This document shows positions 1 through 11,014 of a stretch of DNA of 64,000 nt, in pieces. The DNA comes from Coenobita brevimanus (taxonomy: Eukaryota; Arthropoda; Malacostraca; Decapoda; Coenobitidae). Position 1 is the stretch's first letter. Each line of letters opens with the position of its first letter. The stretch is from NCBI GenBank assembly GCA_032717465.1, contig CM064713.1, positions 9,265,950 to 9,329,949 on the forward strand, in the 5' to 3' direction. The notes beneath the pieces were generated by a model that was not told the origin of the DNA, searched no databases, and saw only the letters and a program-made list of their open reading frames with translations. The translations under genes were made by a program, and so were the position numbers.

Positions 1-690
1 AGGAAAAGTTTGAATGTAATGGAGATGAGATGTCTGAGGAGTATGTGTGGAGTGATGCGTATGGATCGAGTGCGAAATGATGAAGTGCGAAGGAGAACTG
101 GAGTTGTTCGGGAGATGGCTGGTAGAGTTGAGCAGAGGGTGTTGCAATGGTTTGGGCATATGGAGAGAATGGATAATGAGCGATTGGTGAAAAAGATAAC
201 TAGATCTAATGTGAGAGGGGTAAGGCTGAGAGGAAGACCACGAATAGGATGGATGGACATTGTGAAGAGAGCGCTGGATGCGAGAGGGATGTCTGTTGAG
301 CAAGGAAGAGTGGCTGTGCGTGACAGAAATAAATGGAGAGAAATTGTGAATGAATAAGTGATGACGCAGCCCTGAGGGGATATTCTCCCGCATTTGGTCT
401 GATCAGCTAGTCAGGTCAGGTGCGGGTAAGGGGATCGGTCTATTATGATGTGGCAGGGGTAAACCAGTTCTGCTGTCGGGCCCTGCTGCGGATGTCACTG
501 ATTGCATTGCGCAGTTGACCCTTGTGCGGTGTGGTGCGGTGAGGATCTGTCCGTTCTCCCCTTTGGGGCTAAGATGCGAATGAATGTGTTTGAATGGATG
601 AGTAAATGGAGAGTGAGTCGTCCTGTCTCGGCTACCTCCCTTTCCTTGGGGGAAGCAGCCTAGGTATATAGATAGAGATAGATAGACATA
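1..690 (+). mobile_element. RTE-like LINE family A, 3' end (C-terminus, 3'UTR, tail)
   Basis: The frame from 10 to 357 encodes the C-terminal tail of an RTE-like reverse transcriptase protein, with the words QWFGHMERMDNERLVKK and GRPRIGW typical of the region after the polymerase domain in this group. It ends at a stop at 355-357. The roughly 300-bp 3'UTR finishes in a short GATA-type tail near 671-690, as is common for RTE elements. The same sequence, attached to much more of the open reading frame, is found at 16890-17578. The window start cuts the element. Confidence 0.85.
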
Positions 691-838
691 TTTGTTTGTT
701 GTTTAGATCAGTCTACTATCGCCGTACTCTGCCTAAGTGATGTGTAGAATTATGTTCAACATCCGTATAAAAAAAATAAATCGTTATGGAAGTGATGCTA
801 CGGAGCCTCCTCTGTAGTCACTGAAGTTTGTTATACTT

Positions 839-1040
839 GTGGGCGCAATATCTCCTGAACCCCACGACGGAATTCGACCAAACTTTCGTCAAGGATACAG
901 TATGAAGCGACGATGAACTAATTAGGTCAGCAGAGTCAAGGGGACAAAGGTCAAGGTCATATGGGTGTGGGCGCGACATCTGAACCTGTCAACGGATTTC
1001 GATCAAACTTCTGTGTGTTATACAGTATGAAGGAACTACG
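839..1040. repeat. Short diverged tandem repeat with AGGTCA direct repeat
   Basis: Two related units of about 125 bp are seen, starting with GTGGGCGCAATATCTCCTGAA and GTGGGCGCGACATCTGAACC. Each continues with a motif close to GATCAAACTT and then TACAGTATGAAG. The first unit ends in AAAGGTCAAGGTCATATG, with AGGTCAAGGTCA at 948-959. The equivalent site in the second long copy is at 17838-17849. This is a noncoding repeat; any regulatory role is inference. Confidence 0.6.
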
Positions 1041-1082
1041 GCTGCAGTGCATGTGGATAATGAACAGAGTGAATTTCTCTAT

Positions 1083-2017
1083 CTGAAGGCTGAATTGAAA
1101 CAGAGATGTGTCATGTCTCCATGGTTGTTTAATCTGTATATGGATGGGGTTATAAAAGCGATAGGCTACAAAGTAGGGCAGTGGATGATGGAGCGGCCCT
1201 AATGAGGGAGGGCAGTGTTTGGAAACTCCCTGTACTGTTGTTTGCAGATACTTTGTTGTTCAGTGAAGACGAAGGGGAGCTGCAAAGTTTGGTGGATGAC
1301 TTCGGGAGAGTATGTAAGAAACGGAATCTAAAGGTGAATAGTAAAGTTATGGTCTTCGAGAGAAATGAAGTCAGTGAATGTACAATGAAGTTGGATGAGG
1401 AGGAAATGGAAAATGTGGGCGCATTTAAGTACTTGAGTAGTGTGATGAGTAAGGATGGAAGTTTAGAGGGTGAAGTGCCTGAAAGGGTACAACCAGGAAG
1501 AAAGGCTGCTGGTTCCTTGAAATCAGTGATAAGAAACAGGAAAGTGAGTATGGAAGTGAAAGAGTTACTACATGACAGTTTTGTGATAGGAACTCTGACG
1601 TATGGAAGTGAAGCTTGGACCTTGTTGAAGAGACAGTAGTCAAGAGTGAGAGCAGTGGAAATGAGTTCTTTGAGAGGAGCAGATGGAGTCACATGGAGAG
1701 ACTGACTGACAAATGAGGAAGTGAAGGAACGTTGTGGTGTAGATGTGGATGTGATTGAAAGCTTTAGGAGAAACACACTGAGGTGGTTTCGCAATGTGGA
1801 GAGAATGAAGAGCGAGAGACTGACGAAGAGAGTGTATGTGAGTGAGGGAGTGAGGTGCAGGGGGGGGAAAGGGAAGGGGAGGCCAAGAATGAGATGGAGG
1901 GATGGGGTGGAGAGGTATATGAGAGAGGGGGATGGGAGCCGGAAGCAGGGCAGTGAAATGGTGGGGGACAGGGCGACGTGGAAGCGATTTGTTTGTGGTA
2001 ACTCCTTACGGAATTAA
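1083..2017 (+). pseudogene. RTE-like LINE family B, RT C-terminal fragment (copy 1)
   Basis: This is the back half of a reverse transcriptase of RTE type. The motif CMSPWLFNLYMDGV is encoded near 1098-1145. The catalytic box near 1240-1250 reads FAD-TLLFS, so one aspartate of FADD has been lost by a 3-base deletion relative to the copy at 23431. Then come VSMEVKELLHDS, TYGSEAWTLL and the C-terminal GRPRMRWRDGVERYMREG. In-frame stops lie at 1637-1639 (TAG) and near 1705 (TGA). No endonuclease domain is present. It is 5'-truncated and cannot encode an active enzyme. Confidence 0.85.
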
Positions 2018-2030
2018 GGCGTCTTGGCAA

Positions 2031-4802
2031 TAGAAAGGCAGTACCTAATGATGCAGGCCAGTCAGATGATGGACTTAGCCTTTCAACCTTTTACTCAACA
2101 AAAATGGTGAGGCATATTCAAAGAGTAAAATGTATACTGAGGTGGAAGGACAGGAAAAAAAAAAAAAAACTTTTGCATTTGAAATCGATGGATTGAGGAA
2201 ACAGGCTGTATAAATACATCTGTGTGATGCAAAAGGTTCTTTTATACATAAATAGGCACATTTTGTTTCTATACCACGAAATACAACAATGATGTCAATG
2301 ACTGTAAAGCTTTATGGATGCAGTTATTTACAACTGTTTTTTTTCCAAAGCTGTAATACAGGATAACAAGATCTACTTCTAAAGCAGTACACATATTTTT
2401 AGGTTGCACGTGCATCATTATTTACAAGCAATACCGACTTACACAGACATTCCAACAAAATTGCTGACACTTAAGTACCAAAGGAGGTATGAAGAAATAT
2501 TGACATTTTTTTTTTTGACTCCATAAATTTGCGTATGTCTAAAAAAGTGTTGACTTTTTCTTCCAATGCCATTAGAACAATTCTTTGCAGCTAACGGTAG
2601 TAATTTTAATTACAGCCTTCATTGACTTCCTTAGTACCTGGGAGCTCCCGTAAGGAAATAAAAACATCAAAAGAAAGTGGAAAAAAAACAATAGAAAGAT
2701 GGCCCTCATGCTGAAGGAGATAAGCATAGCAAATTATATGCCCCTGACTTGAATGACAATACAAAACCACCGAATTACTAACATTATTAAGAATTTTCGT
2801 AAGTAACTTATCTTGACCGCTTATGTCGTCAGCTCAAGGTCGTCTATTATAATTTACTCTTGCAACCAGAAAAAGATTTACACAACTTACAAAAGTGCCT
2901 TGGTAGTGGATGGATTAATAAAAGCTGTCTAAACCTGCCAAAAACTATAATACTCACCTAAACTGAATAAAGTCGCTTGGATAGCAAAGATATAATACAA
3001 AATACATCAGTTGGTTGAATGGAATAATCTTGGCATAATACAGATCACATTTGAGTAGAATAACATATATTTTTCTCATAATTAACACTAAACATTTTAC
3101 AACTTTAACTTTTTAATATCTTGAACCCCCGAACATTTTTTTCCCCTCTAGTTAGTAAGGTTGCCTCAACTTCAAGTCTTTCCTCCTCCCCCCCTTCTCC
3201 GTCATTCATAGAGACGGTGATAATGAAGAACATACTTACCTCCTTTTGTTTTTAAATTGTCTACTAAGTCAAATACACCTGACTGTTGATTAAGCCAACA
3301 AACTTTCAAGAGCGTTATCTTACTGGAGGCAACAGTTACTTTTTCATTTAACCGAGAAAGTAACTTATTTTGTCAGCAAGAAAACAAAAGTCAAAATTAT
3401 TGTGCTTTGATAAGGAGTGAACACGGGCATAGACAATGAGTACAGTAACCGTTTCCCTTCTTATCACGAGAAATAATTCTTAAGCTTTCAGTGTTATACT
3501 AGAGATGCTGGAGTTTGATTTAAACCTGGTTTGTGCAAATTATACTAAACCAGGGCCAGATGAATTACAGTAGATTGCAGCCAGGGCCAGGTTATCATAA
3601 TGAACAAACTTCTAACTTTGTTGAACCATGAGATATTTGGTTCCAGAGACTAATCACTAGTGCTATGTTAGTTATCAGTCACCGAAAAACAGAAAAGGAG
3701 GGTAAAGCACGTGCAATTGAGGTAACATGTACGAGTAACGTTTTCAATGTTTTTATTTACATAATAGGAAAATAACTCTTAACACTAGGGCATGTCATGT
3801 TTAACTCAGGAACATTAGCATGCTTGCGTCCATTAATCAACGACATTCAGTAGCAGACTTGATACATGTCCAGTTTATCAGTGAAATGTCTCATGTAGAG
3901 GGAGTTCAGTGATGGAAGTGTAGAGAAATATTATTTCGTTCTCGAGTGAATCACGAGAAAGGCGATGATTAACCCATTACACCAACGGGAAAGTTGTTAC
4001 GATTTTACAAAAGCCCACTCAGGTATATGACGTAACTAGACCTCTTACGACTTAGATCAGCCGTGTCTGTTTACTGTACCGGTAAGATGGGTAGATCGAT
4101 GGACAGATAGTTTATTGACCACGCCTTAGTTACATGAATATAATACAAAGGGTTTTGATCCAACATAAAGCGCCAAAACTAATGGACTTTACCATTACTG
4201 AATGTTTAGTTAGTATTTTATTAGGGAAGTGAGTACAGCTCAGAAAAGTTTGGTTGCACTCAGCTTAACCGATTCAGCGTTGCTCATATAAGTCGATCCA
4301 GGTGCATCAGGGTTAAAAAACTCACATAAGTCTCGATCTTTTAAGCTCATTACTAAAATTTAAAAATCATATCAAGTTAATGTGTTAATAATTAGGATAT
4401 TTCAGCTTCAATTAATCATACTAAGGTCGTCTTTTATACATTCTGATTACTACAAGACTCGTCAGATATGTTTAAGTTCAGTCAGGTTAGCTCAAGGCCA
4501 TTTCTGTCAACGGAAGTTCAGTGAGGTTCATTCACGTTAGCTTCACGTCCAAAAGAAATTATTTTCGGTCCTCTATCGTCACATCCAAAAAATTCCTTTT
4601 GCACCAGACTTATCCAGTCCATTCAGGCCAATGCAGATCGATTTAAGCTACGGCTTTGCGGTCATTTTGGAAATTGCCAGTTCTTTCCAGGCAGTGGTTT
4701 CAGAGGTTTGTCTGCCTTTCTGTCTATCATGCAATAATTTTACCACATCAGGAGCTTAGGGAACCGGGGCCATGCTACTTAGTTCAGACATATAACGTGA
4801 GT
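2031..4802. other. Noncoding AT-rich stretch inside duplicated block
   Basis: No plausible coding frame, RNA gene or transposon end was recognised. It holds short homopolymers (poly-A at 2155-2169, poly-T at about 2508-2517), an 8-bp stem CCTGGTTT/AAACCAGG at 3525-3554, and otherwise unremarkable sequence. The same stretch is repeated at 18920-21694. Confidence 0.7.
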
Positions 4803-4821
4803 TATATGTGTAATTGGAGGT

Positions 4822-5406
4822 ATGGTTGTAAAGCAAGTTGATAGGTTTAAATATTTAGGTACTTATTTAGCCAAGGATGGTTTAAAGAAGGCTAATCAGG
4901 CAATGGGAATGCTTAAAAATATTTGGAATAATAACAATTTTTCTGTGCATACAAAAATCAAACTTTATAAGGTAATGGTTAGGAGTATCTTAATTTATGG
5001 ACACGAGTCTTGGTACAGCACAGTGACTATGGAAAATAAATTCTTGGTGTTTGAAAATAAAGCACTTAGAAGAATATTAGGAGTTAAGTGGTGGGAAAGG
5101 ATACCAAATAGTAGAATTAGAGAAATAACGGGAGTGCAGCCGATCGATGAATATGTTAGGTTCTCACGATGGAAGTGGCTAGGACATGTGTATAGGAGAC
5201 AGGGAATAGTACGAGGTACACCAGGGTGGGTGGCACTTGGTAGGAGAGGTAGAGGAAGGCCAAAAGAGACGTGGGTGAGGACAATGAGACGGGAAGCTGG
5301 AGATGAGTGTTGGGGAGATCTTGAGGAGTTAGCACAAGATAGGATGTGGTGGTGTGAGTTCATCGAGGCCCTATGCATTCCCGAGGGTGCCACAAGAAAT
5401 GATTGA
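4822..5406 (+). pseudogene. RTE-like LINE family C, C-terminal fragment
   Basis: An open frame of 194 residues encodes only the part downstream of the catalytic core: FKYLGTYLAKDG, a segment ending in RSILIYGHESWY, then WKWLGHVYRRQG, GRGRPKETWVRTMRREAG and LAQDRMWWCEFIEALC. These are the standard C-terminal landmarks of RTE-group proteins. The stop is followed by (TGAT)n near 5400-5415, a typical short tandem tail. The catalytic aspartates are missing, so this is a 5'-truncated insertion. It begins about 20 bp after the end of the long duplication. A matching 3' end lies on the minus strand at 58965-59112. Confidence 0.85.
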
Positions 5407-5614
5407 TTGATTGAAGTATATACACATATATATATACTGCCTTAATGACCAGGGGCTTTGGCCCCAGTGGTCGATAGGCCTGAAAAAAAAAAAAGCAAAA
5501 AAAAAAAAAGTAAGTTAACAGCTGCATTTAGACCGGTTTGTTGGTGTGTTCGGCTCAGTGGACATTTTGAATATAGAAAGATATCTGCCACACGTGAGTT
5601 ACTGTTTGTTACTT

Positions 5615-5616
<2 letters not shown>

Positions 5617-5671
<55 letters not shown>

Positions 5672-5730
5672 GTGTTTGTGTATTTGTCCCGCTTGTGTGT
5701 GTGTTTGATTTCTTGTGTATCTTTGATTTC

Positions 5731-5815
<85 letters not shown>

Positions 5816-5880
5816 TGTGTGTGTGTCTGTGTGTGTGTTTCTGAGTTTGTGTCTTTTTCTGTGTGTGCGTTTGTGTTTGT
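5617..5880. repeat. (GT)n microsatellite, interrupted
   Basis: Pure GT repeats occupy 5617-5670 and about 5732-5813. They are separated by a short TTTGATTTCTTGTGTATC segment and followed by an imperfect GT/CT tail. The long Cys-Val and Thr-His frames over it are artefacts of the dinucleotide. Confidence 0.97.
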
Positions 5881-5889
5881 TTCCCTACG

Positions 5890-6050
5890 AGTAAGTGTCT
5901 GATTCTGGACATAAATCTGACTGTTTTCCCGTTAGTCTCAGCACTCCTACGCATCCTATGGCATCCCATATCACCACTTCGACGTTAATACCGATCGTCC
6001 ATACTTAATACACATCAGGTCTATCTCATTCAGGACCAAGTGTTAGCACG
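5890..6050 (-). repeat. SINE family 1 fragment (old, in tandem unit 1)
   Basis: The words CACTTCGACGTTAATACCGATCG, shortened here, and GGTCTATCTCATTCAGGA match the body of the tRNA-derived SINEs at 21820 and 52228, with many substitutions. The tRNA-like head is absent. The equivalent sequence in tandem unit 2 is at about 7425-7580, so the SINE was present before that duplication. Confidence 0.5.
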
Positions 6051-7153
6051 TGTGTTTTTATGATCCTTGCCTGCCAGCCGGTCTGCTCACTTGTCTTCGA
6101 ACTCGTTTTTCCCTTACCATTCCTAGTGTTCATTTTGTCTTCATGCTAGCTTCACTCTCCATTTCAGCCACAGTGCAGTCTTTATCCTAAACAGCACATT
6201 TTGTAGGGTGAATGAAATTTTCAGGTAATTTTACAATTGCTTAAAACTCAGAATTACAAAAACAGCCGAACAATACGAACAAAGTATACAGACATGAACT
6301 AGCCACAATGCACTTGATTCAACACATGGAAAAGTTGGACGTAAGTATTTAGCCGATAGCTTCGTTGTACTTTTCAATAAAGGTAAGTAAGTGAATCTAA
6401 AAGTTCACACTTCCTTGATAATTGGACACATTAACAATTTCTAGCTTTTACCCCTATACCTTAAATCCTGGCTATTTTCCATAGTTACTCAGCTTCATAT
6501 AGATTTTACTCAGGCTAGCAACGATCTTCAGGTGGCAAAGAATTAATGAAGGCTAATCTAAATTATCCAGTAAAATAAGTTTCCCCTCAGCTCAGTGGAA
6601 TCTACAGAAGCTAACATTTTATTTACGTATATTTTAGGTCAATAGTTAGTTTACACTCCCCAGAGGTGCTAAGAGGGACGCCTGCATGTGGTGGTACGAT
6701 GTAACCGGACGGCTAAACGGTTTGGTCATATGAAGGTCCTTCAGCCACATCCTATCCCCCGAGAGAAGGGTGAACTGGTTTAGAAGGGAAACTAAACATG
6801 TAATCCTGCAGCTTCTCCTTTCAGAATAGCCTAGAAGTCAAAGCATTAACAACTACGACGACTTTTCTAGCCACCTTCTCGTATCGACTCGTGGTTTTGA
6901 CCTTGGGAGAGTCTGTTGTGTCATTCGTGCTTCCTTTAGTTGCGTTTCTTCCGTACGTACGGTGAGCTTCTTTATTACCTGAGTTTGCATATATGAGCCG
7001 GGCTGGGATTGTCCTTCGTTGACGGATGGATTTAGACCGGTTTCCTGGTGTGCTCTGCTATGGGGATTTTGTGAATATAGTAAGACATCTGTCACACGTG
7101 AGTTAATGGTTATTAAATAAGTGTGAGTAAATGATGTACCGGTACCTTTTTGG

Positions 7154-7380
<227 letters not shown>

Positions 7381-7424
7381 ATTTCTTGTTTGTATGTATG
7401 CTTTTGTGCTTCTGTTTGTTCCCT

Positions 7425-7580
7425 AACGAGTGTCTGATTTTGGACATATATTTGACTGTCGTTCCCGAAAGTCTCAGCAGTCCCACATACCCCATGGCAT
7501 GACAAATCACCAATTCGACGCAAATACCTATCGTCCATATTGAATATACGTCAGGTCTACCTAATTCATGACTCAGTGTG
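7425..7580 (-). repeat. SINE family 1 fragment (old, in tandem unit 2)
   Basis: This is the counterpart of the fragment at 5890-6050. It keeps the order TCTGATTTTGGACAT, AATTCGACGCAAATACC and GGTCTACCTAATTCA. It is a degenerate SINE body without the pol III promoter portion. Confidence 0.45.
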
Positions 7581-8387
7581 ATAGTATTAGCAAGTGTGAT
7601 TTTATGATCATTTCCTACCTGCCGGTCGGCTCACTTGTCTTCTAACACATCTTTCCCTCACCATTCATAGTAATCATTTTGCCTTCTTCCTAGCTTCACC
7701 CTCTATTTCAGGTACAGCACAATCTGTACCCTAAACAGCACATTTTGTAGGGAGAATGAAATTTTCAGGTAATCTGTCAATTGCTTAAATCTCAGCCTTA
7801 CGAAAACAACCGAACAGTACAAAGTAAACGGTCATGAACTATACACAATGCACTTGATCCGATAAGCAGAAAAAGTTTACGTGACTCTTTATCCGATACA
7901 TACGTTGTACTTTTCAGCAAAGCTTGCTAAGTGAATCAGACAGTTAACACTTCCATTATAGTTTGTCATATTAAATATTTCTAGTTTTTACCCTTACACC
8001 TCAATGTCCTGACTATTATTCATATTTACTCAGCTACCATACGATTTTATTCTGGGTATTACAGATCTTCAGGTGGCAAAGAATTAAAGAAAGCTAATCG
8101 AATTTCTAGGATAAACGAAGTCTCTCCTCTGGTCAAAAGAATCAACGGAAGACAGAGTTTTGTTTACACATAACTTAGGTCAATAGTTTACACTCTAAAG
8201 GTGCCTCAGAGGGACGTCTCCAACTTGTGGTACAGACGTAATCTGGCAGCTATACGGCCTGGTAATACGAACGTCCATGAGCCACTACCTATCATCTAAA
8301 AGGAGGAGGGTGAACTAGTTAAGGATGGTGATTAAGATAGTAATCCTGCAGCTTCTTTGTTCAAAACAGCATAGGAGTAAAAACAGG

Positions 8388-8472
8388 AACGACGACGACG
8401 ACGTCGACCACCACCACCACCATCACGGCGACGGCGACTGCGACGGCAACGACGACGACGACGACGACGGGC
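8388..8472. repeat. GAC/CAC trinucleotide array
   Basis: Runs of GACGAC, CACCACCAC and GGCGAC lie in unit 2 only; unit 1 has just ACTACGACGAC at the matching place (about 6852-6862). The Asp/His-rich frame over it is a by-product of the repeat. Confidence 0.9.
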
Positions 8473-8708
8473 TTTTCGATGCTCCTTCCCGTATTTGCTC
8501 GTGTCTGCTCGTGGTTTTAACCTCGTGAGAGTGTGTTCTGTTATTTCTGGTTCATTTTGTTTCACTGATTGTAATTCTTGCCTCTCTAAGTTTCTGTATA
8601 TAAGTCAGGCTTGGACTGTCGTAAGTTGGCAACCTCAGACTTAGGTGTTAGGTCCCAGGGTGATAGTAATTTGCTCGTTTTCTCTCCTTGTTCCCACTTC
8701 CCACGTTA

Positions 8709-9605
8709 AGGCCCTCTCCCACTTCGGCGAAAGTGGGGAAGATACAGCCACGATGTGTCAAAAATCCCTAATCGTGGGTATTCGTGATCAAAATCTTGTC
8801 CATTCGTGGCATGTCGCCGATATGTCGCACGAGGTGGAAATTTGTCGTGGGGGCCACGACCATTTCATGCTGCATGAAAACGTCGTGGCCCTCCACGATT
8901 TTGTAAAATTTCTCAGATTAGTCGTTGACAACAAGGCGACGCCTCGGCGACGTCGGCGATTACCCGGTATATAAACCGCGTATGATCGCCGACATCGGCG
9001 AGGCGTCGGCAGTGGAAAAAACCGTTGAGATGTCGTACGGTTATACGGCAAAGCGTCGGCAATGTATCGGTGATGCATCGGTGAGGTTAATACGACATAG
9101 GTTACGTAAACCGTACGATACATACCGGGTTGTGCGACAGTAATACATCATCTTATGAATGTTGGTGATATATCACCGACATTTCGCGGATGAACCGTCG
9201 ATTAATCGCCTTAAATACGCCGATGACGGTGAGGCACCTGCGATGGCCTCGGCGTTTTGTCTGCAAGGTGCGTGTGATGCATTCATCGACACATTGACGA
9301 TACACCGTCGACAGCACGCCGCCGTTGTACCTTTATTGCCGTTGAATCGCCGTAAAAAAAAACGATAAAATTTGAATTTAGACTAATGCTTGCGCATTAC
9401 GCCGACATATCGGCGATATGTCGGCTACTAGTCGCCGGTTATATCGTATACTCCGCCGAGGTGTCGGCGTTTTGTCGTACTGGTGCCGCCGGTATTACGC
9501 CGACACCACGATTCTTGGTCAGAGTCGTCTACACATCACCGACTTCGGCCACGATTTTCATTGTGGCTTCATTGGGCCTATTTACGCCGAAGTGGGAGAG
9601 GGCCT
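8709..9605. mobile_element. 897-bp inverted-repeat element with TTA target duplication (Harbinger-like, nonautonomous)
   Basis: The left end reads AGGCCCTCTCCCACTTCGGC at 8709 and the right end is its inverted complement, finishing at 9605. This gives perfect terminal repeats of at least 21 bp. A TTA trinucleotide directly flanks both ends (8706-8708 and 9606-9608), a target duplication typical of PIF/Harbinger elements. The interior is rich in CpG and in GTCGGCGA words and folds back on itself repeatedly: an imperfect ~25-bp hairpin with a 3-base loop at 8845-8898, TCGCCGA-CA-TCGGCGA at 8986-9001, and a perfect 10-bp stem at 9401-9425. No transposase was recognised, so it is probably nonautonomous. 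It splits the 5' region of the I-group LINE. Superfamily placement rests only on the TTA duplication. Confidence 0.85.
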
Positions 9606-9623
9606 TTAGGGGAGAGTGGTACT

Positions 9624-10655
9624 ATGGAGGACACCCCTACTGCCTCCCCCCCTTCAGCGGAGGAGGCGGTCCTGACCGACCCCCGACTGTCTCACTGACT
9701 GACATCACGACTGACTGCCCCCGGACTAGTGCCCCACTCGACATCCCTGTAGATAATGCTAAATATGTAATCCTACATGCGACTGGTTCTGCTTCATTGG
9801 CTAGTCTCAATCCCTTTCTCATCAAGAAAGTAATTGACGGCTGTGCTGGTGAAGTTGAACAGGTAAAAACTTGCTTCTGGAGACCTGCTAGTCAAAACAA
9901 TAAACTCATGCCAAGTCAAAGATTTCCTCAAGCTACGTAAGTTTCATTGCTACGATGTCGAGCCAAAGATACCTCACTCCATGAATTCCTGCAAGGGAGT
10001 TATCACTTGCAGGGACCTCATGGTAATGGACAAGGACGACATAGTACAGGAACTTACTGGCCAAGACGTCATTGCTGCGCGTTTTATTACCAGGTTTATG
10101 GAAGGCATCAGGAAGAAGACCGCCACTATTGTTTTAACTTTTGCCAGGACCTCACTTCCCTCAAATGTCAAAGTGGGATATTAAATTTTAAATGTCAGAC
10201 CCTACATCCCCAATCCCCTTAGATGCTCTAAGTGCCAGATTTATGGGCATGCAGAAAAGGTTTGTCGGGCTTCTCAACCAGTATGTGGTAGGTGTGCGGT
10301 TCCGGGTCATGATGCTGATCACTGCACGTCAGAGTCTGTGAGCTGCACTCATTGTCAGGGTGCTCACTCCACTTCCTTGAGGGACTGCCCATAGTAGAAG
10401 GAGGAGAAAGAGATCTGCACAGTGAAAGCCACAGAGGGCATATCCTATTATGATGCAAGGAAGAAAGTACGGGAGTCGCATGCGACTCCCATGCCTAATA
10501 TCTCCTATGCATCGGCGGTTATGTCCCGGCCTGTGATGTGCACAGTGGAGACTCAGACTGACCCAGAACCAAGCGCTCCTGTCACTCACATTGCACCATC
10601 GTCTGCTCCTCCTGTACATTCCGACTCTTCTTCTGATGCCCCTGCTCCATCTTGA
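9624..10655 (+). pseudogene. ORF1 (gag-like, three CCHC zinc knuckles) of I-group LINE
   Basis: LINE gag proteins bind element RNA. The frame runs YVILHATGSASLASLNPF, then after a frameshift near 9935 SCKGVITCRDL and, after another near 10180, the landmark RPYIPNPLRCSKCQIYGH. Three zinc knuckles follow: CSKCQIYGHAEKVC, CGRCAVPGHDADHC and CTHCQGAHSTSLRDC, at about 10223-10387. Two in-frame TAG codons at 10390-10396 interrupt the usual proline-tryptophan stretch, and the frame continues with EGISYYDARKKV to 10655. The start at 9624 is the first ATG after the inserted 897-bp element. The domain order is diagnostic, but the gene is broken. Confidence 0.8.
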
Positions 10656-11014
10656 TACTCTCAGGCCGCTGCTACTTCTCCGGCAGTGCGACCTAAACAG
10701 AAGTCGGACAAACCTGACAAAAATAACTTGACAACACTTACTAAGTCACGACCTCATGTCTTACCTGCTCCTGGTCCAGCGAGGGAGAGAAAGGGTAGCT
10801 CCTCCTCGATGGGCTCTGGAAGCCTAATTATTGATGAGCAAATGGAGTTTCCGTCAGCAAGCACCGGGATAGGTCCCCCGGTAGTCGCTCGCCTGCTGGC
10901 AGGCGACATAAAAAGACTAAGAATCCTGATCCTCCACAGTTAAAACACTGCCACCCGTATAGAAGATATGAAGGTCACGGAGTAGCCATATACACACACA
11001 AATCACACCCACAA

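Larger units (their letters stand above)
1..4802. repeat. Long near-identical direct duplication, copy 1
   Basis: This stretch is repeated almost base for base at 16890-21694. Only small differences were seen: single-base indels in poly-A and poly-T runs, one G gained near 370 relative to copy 2, a short mismatch patch near 765 and a few substitutions near 3130. The window begins inside the copy, so its true left end is unknown. Identity ends abruptly at 4802 after the word AACGTGAGT; the two copies then continue into unrelated sequence. A recent segmental duplication and a false duplication from unmerged haplotypes are both possible. Confidence 0.95.
5527..7028. repeat. Diverged ~1.5 kb tandem duplication, unit 1
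   Basis: The unit begins with TTTAGACCGGTTTGTTGGTG. It contains a (GT)n array, a SINE-derived stretch near 5895-6050, AT-rich DNA, and ends near TTGACGGATGGATTTAGACC. The next 1.6 kb repeats the same order of landmarks (CACACGTGAGTTA, the (GT)n array, CAGCACATTTTGTAGGG, GTAATCCTGCAGCTTCT, CGTGGTTTT). The units have clearly diverged, so this duplication is much older than the long one. Confidence 0.8.

Noticed and set aside
1150..1794. Ser-rich 214-residue minus-strand frame (also 278 residues at 17847-18683)
   Set aside because: It is the antisense of the family B reverse transcriptase; its Ser/Thr/Leu-rich composition is a by-product of the coding strand.
5546..5902. Long Cys-Val and Thr-His open frames here and at similar arrays (7103-7513, 21733, 22989, 34791, 38769)
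   Set aside because: They are translations of dinucleotide arrays, which lack stop codons in any frame. No real protein is indicated.
8325..8565. Asp/His-rich and Arg-rich open frames
   Set aside because: They arise from the GAC/CAC trinucleotide array present in only one unit of a noncoding tandem duplication.
8597..8640. TATATAAG followed by TCAGAC as a promoter for the I-group LINE
   Set aside because: The distance is about 40 bases, not 30, and the initiator match is poor. The same place in tandem unit 1 lacks both.
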